A stretch of 64,000 nt of DNA from Hyphomicrobiales bacterium (lineage in GTDB: Bacteria > Pseudomonadota > Alphaproteobacteria > Rhizobiales > Rhizobiaceae). The notes under the pieces were generated by a model. The model saw only the letters and a list, made by a program, of their open reading frames with translations, was not told where the DNA came from and did no database searches. Positions 44,934-53,249 of this stretch are shown one piece after another. The stretch lies in NCBI GenBank assembly GCA_900472675.1, contig UCJA01000016.1:104962-168961 (forward strand). The letters run 5' to 3'. Both the position numbers and the translations under genes were made by a program. The first letter of the stretch is position 1. Each line of letters begins with the position of its first letter.

Positions 44934-44957
44934 AGGCCGGCATGACGATGCCGGCCT
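44934..44957 (+). terminator. Terminator-like hairpin after the aldo/keto reductase
   Basis: AGGCCGGCAT and ATGCCGGCCT pair perfectly (10 bp) around a GACG tetraloop, then GATCTTC. The T tract is weak, so termination may be partial. Confidence 0.6.
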
Positions 44958-45025
44958 GATCTTCAGGTGGGTGTCAGCCTGCCTGCCTATCCCGTCTCCA
45001 GCATCAACCTCTGGAGACCAAGAGC

Positions 45026-45457
45026 ATGCGCTTCCCGATCACCACTCTCGCGTTCTGCATCGCCACGGCCCTGGCAAGCCCCTCGCTTGCCGCCATGGCC
45101 ACCACGCTTCATGTCACGGAAGGTGGAGAAGGCGGCGAACCCATGACGCTGAAAATCGACCAGTCGACCGTCAAGGCGGGCGAGTTCATCATCTCCGTCC
45201 ACAATGACGCGATGACGGAAGAGCATGAAATGGTGCTGGTCAAGCTGAAGAAGCCTGACGAGGCGCTTCCGCTCAACACAGCCAAGCACCGTCTGGATGA
45301 AAGCAAGCTGAAGAGCCTAGGCGAGGTCGCCGACCTGAAGCCGGGCGCCGACGGCCAGCTCCACGTCAAGCTGCAGCCGGGCAACTACATGCTGTTCTGC
45401 AACATCAAGGGCCACTACGAAGCCGGCATGCATGCACCGCTGACGGTCACCAAGTAA
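45026..45457 (+). CDS. Small periplasmic cupredoxin-like copper protein
   Basis: 143 residues with a Sec signal (ITTLAFCIATALASPSLAA). The mature domain has candidate type-1 copper ligands: H67 (EEHEM), C125, H130 and M135 in FCNIKGHYEAGMHAPLTV. This is the C-x4-H-x4-M spacing of cupredoxins. It should be an electron carrier or copper-binding protein in the periplasm. No copper oxidase or transport gene is adjacent, so the partner is unknown. Confidence 0.85.
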   Translation: MRFPITTLAFCIATALASPSLAAMATTLHVTEGGEGGEPMTLKIDQSTVKAGEFIISVHNDAMTEEHEMVLVKLKKPDEALPLNTAKHRLDESKLKSLGEVADLKPGADGQLHVKLQPGNYMLFCNIKGHYEAGMHAPLTVTK

Positions 45458-45510
45458 ACCACCCGAACACTATGCCCGCTGCATGCAAATGCGGCGGGCT
45501 TCGCTTGTCA

Positions 45511-46179
45511 CTAGACTTCGATCAGGCCCCTCTCCACGAAGGCGCGGAGCGTTTCGATCTTCGGCCGCTTTGCACCTTTGCGAACGATGTTGGGCCGGAT
45601 GTGGATCAGCGCGGACGTCTCGATCTCCTCGCTCCAGCTGGACATGGCCCAGCGATCGCCGCCCGGCAGAATGCCGCCGGTAAAGCCGCTGTGACGGGCG
45701 AGCTGGTGCATGACGCCCTCATCCTCGAGACGGCCTTGCGAATATTTCTGCAGGTCCACCAGCGGCAGCTTCGAGCGAAACGTCTGGCGATGCCAGCGGT
45801 CCAGCTTCCACAGCGACCCGTTCCAATAGGGGTAACGCCAGTGGACCAGGCCCTTCATCTTGCGGATATAAGCCCATTTCAGGCGCCGCTGGAATGCACC
45901 GGAGACGCCGATCCCGTCCTGCGCAAAGAGGTCCTCGGTCAGTCCCTTGCGGACGAACATATCGGCATCCATCATCACGACCACGTCGTAATCGTCGAAG
46001 CGCTCATCCAGCATGACGAGCTTCTGCATGGGCGCCGATAGCGTCTCCGAGAAGACATTGCCTTCGATGAACCGGTGTTCCGCGCCGAAGGCTGCCGCGA
46101 ATTTGCGGATGTTCTCCACCGACAGGCGCTCCAGTTCTCCCAGGGCACCCGTGTAATGCTGCAGTATCAGACGCTTCAA
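45511..46179 (-). CDS. Glycosyltransferase-like protein with a DxD motif
   Basis: About 222 residues if translation starts at the TTG at 46179, which has a GGAG ribosome site and gives the sensible opening MKRLILQHYTGALGELERLSVENI. A GTG at 46233 would add 18 residues with no ribosome site. DADMF at 71-75 after VVVMMDADMF is the metal/nucleotide-sugar motif of GT-A fold enzymes. The rest (GVSGAFQRRLKWAYIRKM, SKLPLVDLQKYSQGRLEDEGVMHQLA) shows no known family. Single gene without glycan neighbours; donor and acceptor unknown. Confidence 0.72.
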   Translation of the reverse strand: MKRLILQHYTGALGELERLSVENIRKFAAAFGAEHRFIEGNVFSETLSAPMQKLVMLDERFDDYDVVVMMDADMFVRKGLTEDLFAQDGIGVSGAFQRRLKWAYIRKMKGLVHWRYPYWNGSLWKLDRWHRQTFRSKLPLVDLQKYSQGRLEDEGVMHQLARHSGFTGGILPGGDRWAMSSWSEEIETSALIHIRPNIVRKGAKRPKIETLRAFVERGLIEV

Positions 46180-46278
46180 TGTTTCAGCTCCGGCGCGGAT
46201 GCATCTAGACCGCCGGATATAAGCAGCGGCCACGCCGAGTCCAAGTCTCAGAGCCTTTCCATTTAGGCCTGAAAAGCT

Positions 46279-46917
46279 CTAGCTTTCGAGCCCGATGACC
46301 TTTTCGAAGTCTTCCCAACTGTCATCCATGGCATAGGCGAAGAGAAACGGCAGGTTGAAGTGGCCGTAAAGCGGTGACAGCTGCCACTCTGCCGTCTTCT
46401 CGTCTACGCCCGCAACCTGCTGGAGATAGAGGAGCGAGGCGAGGCCGCTGCGATCCGAGCCCCCCTGGCAGTGCACCAGGATCGGGCCTTGCGCATTGCG
46501 CATGATCGCGATCAGCTGAAAGCTCTGTTCCGGCGTCAGCCTGCGCCCGGCCGACATCTGGAAGTCGATATGCTCGGCGCCGCGTTCGCGGGTCGTGGCG
46601 ACCTCCTGCCGGTACCAGTCGCGGGCCGGTGCAGCCCCCCGCAGGTTGATCACGGTGCGGATGCCGTAGCGGTCGATCGAACGCGCGAGAGTGGCCGAGG
46701 TCAGCTGGCCGGAGCGATAGAAGCGTCCCGGGACCACTTCGTGGAAATTTCCGGTGAGGTGCAGGGCGCCCATATAGCTGCCAAACAGCACGCCACCGAG
46801 AAGAAACCCGCAAAAAGATTGATTGCCGCTCGCATCCGACGCCCCCGTCACCCGCGCTAGTGATAGCCGGGATTCGGTAACGGGCGAATGACATGCCCGG
46901 CGCAAAAGCCTGCACAT
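46279..46917 (-). CDS. Dual-specificity / tyrosine phosphatase-like protein with one membrane helix
   Basis: 212 residues. A hydrophobic helix at about 35-53 (FCGFLLGGVLFGSYMGALHL) anchors a periplasmic or membrane-bound phosphatase domain. The P-loop is HCQGGSDRSG, with Cys150 and Arg156 of the C-x5-R motif. NFHEVVPGRFYRSGQLT and GIRTVINLRG are the blocks that precede it in the DSP family of bacterial PTP-like enzymes. The ATG overlaps the TetR stop (TGATG), so it is co-translated with the regulator. Substrate unknown. Confidence 0.85.
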   Translation of the reverse strand: MCRLLRRACHSPVTESRLSLARVTGASDASGNQSFCGFLLGGVLFGSYMGALHLTGNFHEVVPGRFYRSGQLTSATLARSIDRYGIRTVINLRGAAPARDWYRQEVATTRERGAEHIDFQMSAGRRLTPEQSFQLIAIMRNAQGPILVHCQGGSDRSGLASLLYLQQVAGVDEKTAEWQLSPLYGHFNLPFLFAYAMDDSWEDFEKVIGLES

Positions 46918-47477
46918 CAGGGCGCCGCCGTTCCCCCCTGCAGGATGGCTTCGGCGATGATATCGAAGACATGGTCGGCGCGCGGAACCAGCGGCGGCTG
47001 GTCGGCAAGCCAGGCGAGCGCGCTGATCAGGGCAAACAGATCGTTGCCGTCCATGTCTGCCCGCGCCAGGCCTTCCTTCTGAGCATGGCTGAGAAGCTCG
47101 GCACCTGCTGTCTTCAACGTCACACAGGAGGCGTGCAGCGCGGATCCCTCGTCTGAAATGGCCGCTACCATGAGGGCGATTGCGCCGCTGTAGGTCTGCG
47201 TCATGGCGATCGCCTCCCGTAGCCAGGTGATAAGGGTCGTATCGGGGCTGGCCGAGGTTGCCAGTTCCCCTGCCCTTTGCGCCAGCGCATCGAAGCTTGC
47301 GGCGAGCAGCGCAGCCAGCAGCGCCTCGCGGGTCGGAAAGTGCCGGTATAGCGTGCCGAGCCCGACGCCCGCCTTGCGCGCCACGTCCCGTAGAGAGGCA
47401 TCCGCCCCCTGCTGGGTCACCACCTCGCGCGCAATGGCGAGGATCTGGTCATAGTTCTTCCTGGCGTCAGCCCGCAT
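46917..47477 (-). CDS. TetR/AcrR family transcriptional regulator
   Basis: 186 residues from the ATG at 47477 (AAGGGGAAACC ribosome site). The helix-turn-helix is at about 28-48 (ASLRDVARKAGVGLGTLYRHFPTREAL). The C-terminal ligand-binding domain is helical (ITWLREAIAMTQTYSGAIALM). Two copies of a GGAGCA-N-TGCTCC operator lie in the gap to the divergent oxidoreductase gene, so it likely represses itself and that gene. The phosphatase gene follows in the same operon. Confidence 0.93.
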   Translation of the reverse strand: MRADARKNYDQILAIAREVVTQQGADASLRDVARKAGVGLGTLYRHFPTREALLAALLAASFDALAQRAGELATSASPDTTLITWLREAIAMTQTYSGAIALMVAAISDEGSALHASCVTLKTAGAELLSHAQKEGLARADMDGNDLFALISALAWLADQPPLVPRADHVFDIIAEAILQGGTAAP

Positions 47478-47486
47478 GGTTTCCCC

Positions 47487-47535
47487 TTGACAAACGGAGC
47501 AGTGCTCCGGATATAAACAAGCGGAACAGTGCTCC
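47487..47535 (+). promoter_or_regulatory. Promoter with paired TetR-type operators
   Basis: TTGACA (47487-47492) and TATAAA (47512-47517, 19-base spacer). CGGAGCAGTGCTCCG (47495-47509), a palindrome around one central base, fills the spacer. A second copy with one mismatch, GGAACAGTGCTCC (47523-47535), sits over the expected transcription start, 27 bases away centre to centre. Confidence 0.75.
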
Positions 47536-47570
47536 ATTTGGGTAGCACATCTACCGCGAAGGAGAAAGTC

Positions 47571-48584
47571 ATGCTGCAGGAAACGATGAAGGCCGTGCGC
47601 ATCCACGCGTTCGGCGGCCCCGAGGTGCTGCGCTACGAGGATGCGCCGATGCCGCCGGTCGGTCGGGACGAGGTGCTGGTGCGCGTCCATGCGATCGGGC
47701 TCAACCCTCCCGACTGGTATCTGCGCGACGGTTACCGGGCGCTGCCGCCGGAATGGCGCCCGCAGGTGTCCTTCCCGATCGTGCTCGGGACAGACATCTC
47801 CGGCGTCGTCGCGGCTGTCGGCGAAGAGGTCAGCGATTTTGCCGTTGGCGACGCGGTCTATTCCATGGTGCGATTCTTCAGCGTCGGCGAGAGCCGGGCC
47901 TACGCCGAATACGTCAGCGTGCCCGCGGCGCAACTGGCGCAGAAGCCGGCCGGGATCGACCATGTGCATGCGGCCGGAGCGCCCATGTCGCTGCTGACCG
48001 CATGGCAGTTCATGGTCGAGGTGGGGCATGGAGAGCCGGACCCGCTGCAGCCGCACCGGCACGAACCGGTTCCGCTTGCCGGCAAGACCGTTCTCGTCAA
48101 CGGGGCGGCCGGCGGCGTCGGGCATCTTGCGGTGCAGGTGGCCAAGCTGAAGGGCGCGCGCGTCATCGCCGTTGCTTCGGGTCGCCACGAATCAATGCTG
48201 CGCGATCTCGGCGCCGACGACGTCATCGATTACACACGGACCGCCGCGGAAGATATCGCCCGTGACCTCGACCTGGTCGTCGATGCCGTCGGCGGGCCGA
48301 CCACCGGTCGCTTCCTGAAAACGCTGAAGCGCGGCGGTTCGCTGTTCCCGATCTATCCGCTCGGATTTTCCGGTGCCGACGAGGCAGCGAGCCTGGGCAT
48401 CACGGTCTCGGCCGTGCAGGTCCGCTCGAGCGGAGCCCAACTTGCGGAGCTGGCGCCGCTGCTTGCCGACCGCAGTTTCCGCGTTGTCATCGACAGCACA
48501 TTTCCGCTGGCAGATGCCCGCGAGGCGCACGAACGCGCAGCAAAGGGCCATATCCAGGGCAAGATCGTGCTAACGGTGGCATAA
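47571..48584 (+). CDS. Quinone oxidoreductase-like, zinc-independent alcohol dehydrogenase family protein
   Basis: 337 residues from the ATG at 47571 (AAGGAGAAAG ribosome site). MDR-superfamily layout: N-terminal GroES-like domain (MKAVRIHAFGGPEVLRYEDAP), then a Rossmann domain with VNGAAGGVGHLAVQVAKLKGARVIAVAS. No zinc-ligand set is visible. Such enzymes reduce quinones or enones with NADPH. The divergent TetR gene and the operators in its promoter suggest induction by a small electrophile; this is inference. Confidence 0.9.
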   Translation: MLQETMKAVRIHAFGGPEVLRYEDAPMPPVGRDEVLVRVHAIGLNPPDWYLRDGYRALPPEWRPQVSFPIVLGTDISGVVAAVGEEVSDFAVGDAVYSMVRFFSVGESRAYAEYVSVPAAQLAQKPAGIDHVHAAGAPMSLLTAWQFMVEVGHGEPDPLQPHRHEPVPLAGKTVLVNGAAGGVGHLAVQVAKLKGARVIAVASGRHESMLRDLGADDVIDYTRTAAEDIARDLDLVVDAVGGPTTGRFLKTLKRGGSLFPIYPLGFSGADEAASLGITVSAVQVRSSGAQLAELAPLLADRSFRVVIDSTFPLADAREAHERAAKGHIQGKIVLTVA

Positions 48585-48649
48585 CAGAGCCGCGCGTGCG
48601 CTGCCTTACCACCAAACGACCGGTGCGGCCGCTGATCCGGCCTCACCCC

Positions 48650-48901
48650 TTGCCTTCTGACGAAAAATCCGTATAAGCCGCCTTGTTCGAAACAACCCGG
48701 TCTTCTGGCTGGTGGCTGTACGGAGGGCAGGCCCGCGAAAGCGAGCCGCAGGGACCACAGGGTCCAAGCCTCCCGTGTCTCCGCTCTCGACCGTCTCGTT
48801 ACAACACTTTTCTTGCCGGGGTTCGCCCCACAGGGAGCAGTCGTTGAGGCTTAGCCGCCGAGGTCCGGGTTTAGACAACCGCAAGAAAAGGCAAAGCTTA
48901 C
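48650..48901 (+). promoter_or_regulatory. rpsF promoter and long 5' leader
   Basis: TTGCCT (48650-48655), 16 bases, then TATAAG (48672-48677) gives a start near 48685 and a leader of over 200 bases before rpsF. The leader contains several short GC-rich complementary blocks (for example GGACC/GGTCC around ACAG near 48755-48770). Long leaders before S6-S18 genes often bind the S6:S18 pair for feedback control; no published motif could be confirmed by eye. Confidence 0.45.
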
Positions 48902-49384
48902 ATGGCTCTTTATGAACACGTATTCCTTGCCCGGCAGGATATGTCCGCACAGCAGGTTGATGCCCTCGTCGAACAGTACAAGGGTGTCATCGAAGCTAAC
49001 GGCGGCAAAGTCGGGCGCGTAGAAAACTGGGGCCTCAAGTCCCTGACCTATCGCATCAACAAGAACCGCAAGGCGCATTACGCCCTGATGGACATCGAAG
49101 CTTCCGGTCCGGCCATCCACGAGATGGAACGCCAGATGCGCATCAACGAAGACATTCTTCGCTACATGACGGTTTCCGTCGAGAAGCATGAAGAAGGTCC
49201 TTCGGCCATGATGCAGAAGCGCGACCGTGATGACCGCCCGCGCCGTGATGGCGACGACCGTGGTCCGCGCCGCGAATTCGGCGATCGTCCGCCGCGTCGT
49301 GAAGGTGGCTTCGGCGACCGTCCCGACCGTGCTCCGCGTGAAGGCGGCTTCGAGCGGGCTCCCCGCCCGGCCCGCGACGCGTAA
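48902..49384 (+). CDS. rpsF: 30S ribosomal protein S6
   Basis: 160 residues. The S6 fold occupies the first 95 or so (YEHVFLARQDMSAQQVDALVEQYKG, NWGLKSLTYRINKNRKAHYALMDIEA). The C-terminal 45 residues are a low-complexity Arg/Asp/Gly/Pro tail (RRDGDDRGPRREFGDRPPRR...), longer than in E. coli S6, as in other alphaproteobacteria. S6 pairs with S18 on the 30S platform; rpsR follows. Confidence 0.98.
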   Translation: MALYEHVFLARQDMSAQQVDALVEQYKGVIEANGGKVGRVENWGLKSLTYRINKNRKAHYALMDIEASGPAIHEMERQMRINEDILRYMTVSVEKHEEGPSAMMQKRDRDDRPRRDGDDRGPRREFGDRPPRREGGFGDRPDRAPREGGFERAPRPARDA

Positions 49385-49406
49385 TCGGAATTAAGGAGAA
49401 CAGACA

Positions 49407-49655
49407 ATGGCTGACGCATCCTCATCCCAGGCACGCCGCCCCTTCCATCGCCGCCGCAAGACCTGCCCCTTCTCGGGCGCCAATGCGCCGCGGATCGACT
49501 ACAAGGACGTACGTCTTCTGCAGCGCTACATTTCCGAGCGTGGCAAGATCGTACCTTCCCGCATCACGGCCGTTTCCCAGAAGAAGCAGCGCGAACTGGC
49601 CCAGGCCATCAAGCGCGCCCGCTTCCTCGGCCTGCTGCCCTACGTTCTGACGTAA
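49407..49655 (+). CDS. rpsR: 30S ribosomal protein S18
   Basis: 82 residues, RPFHRRRKTCPFSGANAPRIDYKDVRLLQRYISERGKIVPSRITAVSQKKQRELAQAIKRARFLGLLPY being the standard S18 core. It binds S6 and 16S rRNA. It follows rpsF by 22 bases with an AAGGAGA ribosome site and is closed by two hairpins. Confidence 0.98.
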   Translation: MADASSSQARRPFHRRRKTCPFSGANAPRIDYKDVRLLQRYISERGKIVPSRITAVSQKKQRELAQAIKRARFLGLLPYVLT

Positions 49656-49658
49656 GAC

Positions 49659-49723
49659 TTAGCTGACCTCTCGGTCAGCTAACAGACGAACTTTAGAACC
49701 CGCCGATCGAGGTCGGCGGGTTC
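49659..49723 (+). terminator. Two consecutive hairpins after rpsR
   Basis: First: TTAGCTGACC and GGTCAGCTAA, a perfect 10-bp stem with a TCTC loop (49659-49682), starting four bases after the stop. Second: GAACCCGCCGA and TCGGCGGGTTC, an 11-bp stem (49696-49723) followed by TTCTCCC. The second looks like a terminator; the first may protect the 3' end or work with it. Confidence 0.8.
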
Positions 49724-49889
49724 TTCTCCCTTCCGCGATGGGCGCGGATCGGATCCAAGGTCTGCCATCACCCTGCCCGGCTCCGGCCCCAGGTGTTTGC
49801 GACCAAACCCCATGTTGGGGATGAAGACCCTGATACAGCTGTTCAGGTCTTATCCTCTAACTGCTTGAACAAGCAGGACAGCGAGAGCC

Positions 49890-50876
49890 GTGACACGCAA
49901 GACAAACACCGTGCTGCCGACCGGCATCCTTGCCGGCATCATCGCCACCCTGCTCGTGCTGGGTGCGAGCGCACAGCTGTCCTTTGCCTCCGTGCTCTAT
50001 GCAGCCTCCGCACTTCCCATACTGATCGCCGGTCTCGGCTGGGGCAATCGCGCCGCCATCGCCGGCGTGCTGACCGCCTCGCTGCTCTGCGCGCTTCTGG
50101 TGTCGCCCTTCTTTGCGCTGGCGACCGTGTTCATCACCTTCATCCCGGCCGCCTGGCTGTCGCATCTGGCAAACCTTGCCCGCCCGGCGTCTGAACTCGG
50201 CGGCCCGGACACGCTGATGGCCTGGTATCCGATCTCAGACATCCTCATGCACCTGTGCGGCCTGGTCACGCTTGCCGTGATCGCGCTCGGCGTGGTGATC
50301 GGTTACGGCCCCGACCTCACCAACCAGATGGTCGATGCGATGACCGGCGCGATGCAGCAGCAGGAACCGTCGCTTGCGCTCAACCCGGACGGCCTGGCCC
50401 AGACCAAGAGCATGCTCGTGCTGATGCTGCCCATGGTCCAGGGCGGCATCTGGGTGATGCTTCTGTTTGCGGCGTTCTACGTGGCGATGCGTTTGGTCTC
50501 GCGCTCCGGCCGGGCACTGCGGCCGCGCGAGGACATGCCGTCAGCGCTGCGGATGAACCGCTTTGCGATCTTCGTCTTCCTCGCCGGCATCCTGCTGTGC
50601 TTTGCAGGCGGCGTTCCGGCCATGGTCGGAGCTACGGTCTGCGGCACTTTCGGCGCGGGCTTCCTGATGTCGGGGTTTGCCGCCCTGCATTTCCGTAGCC
50701 AGGGCAAGGACTGGCGGCTGCCAGGTCTGATCCTGTCTTATCTTTCCTGCCTGCTCGTGCTGCCGATGGCAGCGGTGGTGGTCCTCGGTCTTCTCGACAC
50801 GCGGCGCACCATCGCTCTGACACCGGCCAAGAGCGATACCAAACCCACCGAAAACGACACCAACACTGACACCTGA
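49890..50876 (+). CDS. DUF2232 family membrane protein
   Basis: 328 residues from a GTG start. About eight hydrophobic segments (for example TGILAGIIATLLVLGASAQL, VLMLPMVQGGIWVMLLFAAFYVAMRLV, FAIFVFLAGILLCFAGGVPAMVGATVCG) make it an integral inner-membrane protein. DUF2232 proteins (related to YybS) are found between rpsR and rplI in rhizobia. Function is unknown. The position inside a ribosomal-protein cluster suggests a growth-linked role. A terminator lies upstream, so it probably has its own promoter. Confidence 0.85.
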   Translation: MTRKTNTVLPTGILAGIIATLLVLGASAQLSFASVLYAASALPILIAGLGWGNRAAIAGVLTASLLCALLVSPFFALATVFITFIPAAWLSHLANLARPASELGGPDTLMAWYPISDILMHLCGLVTLAVIALGVVIGYGPDLTNQMVDAMTGAMQQQEPSLALNPDGLAQTKSMLVLMLPMVQGGIWVMLLFAAFYVAMRLVSRSGRALRPREDMPSALRMNRFAIFVFLAGILLCFAGGVPAMVGATVCGTFGAGFLMSGFAALHFRSQGKDWRLPGLILSYLSCLLVLPMAAVVVLGLLDTRRTIALTPAKSDTKPTENDTNTDT

Positions 50877-50890
50877 AAGGAACTGAAACC

Positions 50891-51466
50891 ATGCAAGTCA
50901 TTCTGCTGGAACGCGTGGCCAAGCTTGGCCAGATGGGCGAAACCGTCAAGGTTCGCGACGGCTTTGCCCGTAACTTCCTGCTGCCGCAGGGCAAGGCGCT
51001 GCGCGCCAACGAAGCCAACAAGAAGCGTTTCGAAGCCGAGCGTTCGACGCTTGAAGCCCGCAACCTGGAACGCCGCGGCGAAGCCCAGACCGTTGCCGAG
51101 GCGCTGGCAGGCAAGTCCTTCATCGTCGTCCGTTCGGCTGGCGAAACCGGCCAGCTCTACGGTTCGGTTGCTGCCCGCGACATCGTCGACGTGCTGGCTG
51201 CCGAAGGCTTCAACATCGGCCGCAACCAGGTTGACCTGAACACCCCGATCAAGGAAATCGGTCTGCACACGGTCAACCTGCACCTGCACGCCGAAGTCGA
51301 AGCAGCAATCGAGCTGAACGTTGCCCGTACGGCTGAAGAAGCCGGTCGTCAGGCCAAGGGCGAAAGCCTCACCTCGGCCGACGCCATCTACGGCGTGGAC
51401 GAAGACGCGCTGCGTCCCGAAGACTTCTTCGATCCGGATGCAGACGGCAACGAAGACGACGAATAA
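50891..51466 (+). CDS. rplI: 50S ribosomal protein L9
   Basis: 191 residues. The N-terminal RNA-binding domain is MQVILLERVAKLGQMGETVKVRDGFARNFLLPQGKALRA, followed by the long helix and C-terminal domain. A final 40-residue acidic tail (EDALRPEDFFDPDADGNEDDE) makes it longer than E. coli L9 (149). Ribosome site GAAAGGAAC. It ends in a strong terminator. Confidence 0.97.
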   Translation: MQVILLERVAKLGQMGETVKVRDGFARNFLLPQGKALRANEANKKRFEAERSTLEARNLERRGEAQTVAEALAGKSFIVVRSAGETGQLYGSVAARDIVDVLAAEGFNIGRNQVDLNTPIKEIGLHTVNLHLHAEVEAAIELNVARTAEEAGRQAKGESLTSADAIYGVDEDALRPEDFFDPDADGNEDDE

Positions 51467-51492
51467 TCGTCCTTTCGACGCCTGCTCTACCG

Positions 51493-51524
51493 AACGCCCG
51501 GGTTTACCGCCCGGGCGTTTTTTT
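51493..51524 (+). terminator. Rho-independent terminator of rplI
   Basis: AACGCCCGGG and CCCGGGCGTT pair over 10 bp around a 7-base loop, followed by a run of T. It closes the S6-S18-L9 region. Confidence 0.92.
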
Positions 51525-51751
51525 GTCTTTTTCCAGCTCTGTGAGAAACTCTGAAGATAGGCCGAATGCCGCCCTGAGTCGCGGGCGCCCGGTCAACCGC
51601 TAATCCCACTCCATTGGGTTATTTGTTGTGCGTATGTGACATGTGCTGTGAATAGCTGTGGGAATCGTTTTTCATGGGGGCAGGCCGTTTCGCCCGAAGG
51701 CACGAGTGTCTAGAACCGGACGCTTGGAACGAACAGACGGACAAGAAGACC

Positions 51752-53248
51752 ATGAATGATGCCGTGCGCAAGCTTGCCAACATCCAGCCGGCAGAGCCGC
51801 ATTACCGCGAAGCCCCGAACAATATCGAGGCCGAACAGGCACTTCTGGGTGCCATCCTGGTCAACAACGACGCCTATTACCGCGTTTCCGACTTCCTGAA
51901 GCCGGTCCATCTGTTCGAGCCCCTGCACCGCCGGATCTTCGAGGTTGCCGGCGACATCATCCGCATGGGCAAGACTGCCAACCCCGTAACGATCAAGACG
52001 TTTCTTCCCGCCGACGACAAGGTCGGCGACCTGACGGTTGCGCAGTACCTGGCGCGGCTGGCGGCTGAAGCCGTGTCGATCATCAATGCCGAAGACTACG
52101 GCCGGGCGATCTATGACCTCGCACTGCGCCGGGCGCTGATCACCATCGGCGAGGACATGGTGAACATCGCCTTCGACGCGCCGCTCGACATGCCGCCGCA
52201 GAGCCAGATCGAGGACACCGAGCGCCGGCTGTTCGAACTGGCCGAGACCGGCCGCTACGACGGTGGCTTCCAGTCGTTCAACGACGCGGTGGCGCTTGCC
52301 ATCGACATGGCCGGCCAGGCTTTCGAGCGCGACGGGCACCTGTCGGGCATCTCGACCGGCATCATGTCGCTGGACGGCAAGATGGGCGGGTTGCAGCGCT
52401 CCGACTTGATCGTGCTGGCCGGTCGTCCGGGCATGGGCAAGACCTCGCTTGCCACCAACATCGCCTACAACATTGCCGCCTCCTACGAGCCGGAAGTGCA
52501 GCCGGACGGCTCGATGAAGGCCAAGAACGGCGGCGTCGTCGGCTTCTACTCGCTGGAAATGTCGGCCGAGCAGCTCGCCACCCGTATCATCTCCGAGCAG
52601 ACGGAAGTGTCGTCATCGAAGATCCGCCGCGGCGACATCACCGAATCGGATTTTGAAAAGCTCGTCGCCTGCTCCCAGATGATGCAGAAGGTGCCGCTGT
52701 TCATCGACCAGACCGGTGGTATCTCGATCGCCCAGCTATCGGCCCGTGCCCGCCGCCTGAAGCGCCAGCGCGGCCTTGATTGCCTAGTGGTCGACTATAT
52801 CCAGCTGATGACCGGGTCCGGCAAATCGGGCGAGAACCGCGTCCAGGAAATCACCCAGATCACCACCGGCCTCAAGGCGCTCGGCAAGGAGCTGAACGTG
52901 CCGATCATCGCGCTGTCGCAGCTGTCGCGCCAGGTGGAAAGCCGCGAAGACAAGCGCCCGCAGCTCTCCGACCTTCGCGAATCGGGTTCGATCGAGCAGG
53001 ACGCCGACGTGGTGCTGTTCGTGTTTCGCGAGGAATACTATGTGAAGAACATGGAGCCGCGCGACATTTCCGATCCGAAGTATCCGGAATGGGAGACGCT
53101 GATGGACAAGGTGAAGGGCACGGCCGACGTGATCATCGCCAAGCAGCGCCACGGGCCGACCGGCACCGTCAAGCTCGCCTTCCAGTCCGAGTTCACGCGC
53201 TTTGCCGACCTCGCCGAGCCGAGCTTTACCCAATACGAGGAGCACTGA
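51752..53248 (+). CDS. dnaB: Replicative DNA helicase
   Basis: About 498 residues from the ATG at 51752. The N-terminal primase-interaction domain begins PPHYREAPNNIEAEQALLGAIL-like (APNNIEAEQALLGAIL). The RecA-like motor has Walker A GRPGMGKTS (224-232), Walker B region LDCLVVDYIQLM, and the SQLSRQVESR and DLRESGSIEQDADVV motifs. DnaB unwinds DNA as a hexamer at the fork. No split by an intein is seen. It is followed by a very strong terminator. Confidence 0.98.
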   Translation: MNDAVRKLANIQPAEPHYREAPNNIEAEQALLGAILVNNDAYYRVSDFLKPVHLFEPLHRRIFEVAGDIIRMGKTANPVTIKTFLPADDKVGDLTVAQYLARLAAEAVSIINAEDYGRAIYDLALRRALITIGEDMVNIAFDAPLDMPPQSQIEDTERRLFELAETGRYDGGFQSFNDAVALAIDMAGQAFERDGHLSGISTGIMSLDGKMGGLQRSDLIVLAGRPGMGKTSLATNIAYNIAASYEPEVQPDGSMKAKNGGVVGFYSLEMSAEQLATRIISEQTEVSSSKIRRGDITESDFEKLVACSQMMQKVPLFIDQTGGISIAQLSARARRLKRQRGLDCLVVDYIQLMTGSGKSGENRVQEITQITTGLKALGKELNVPIIALSQLSRQVESREDKRPQLSDLRESGSIEQDADVVLFVFREEYYVKNMEPRDISDPKYPEWETLMDKVKGTADVIIAKQRHGPTGTVKLAFQSEFTRFADLAEPSFTQYEEH

Positions 53249-53249
53249 G

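Noticed and set aside
51647..51655. TGTGAATAG, a near DnaA-box, upstream of dnaB
   Set aside because: A single site with one mismatch; no cluster, AT-rich element or other origin feature.
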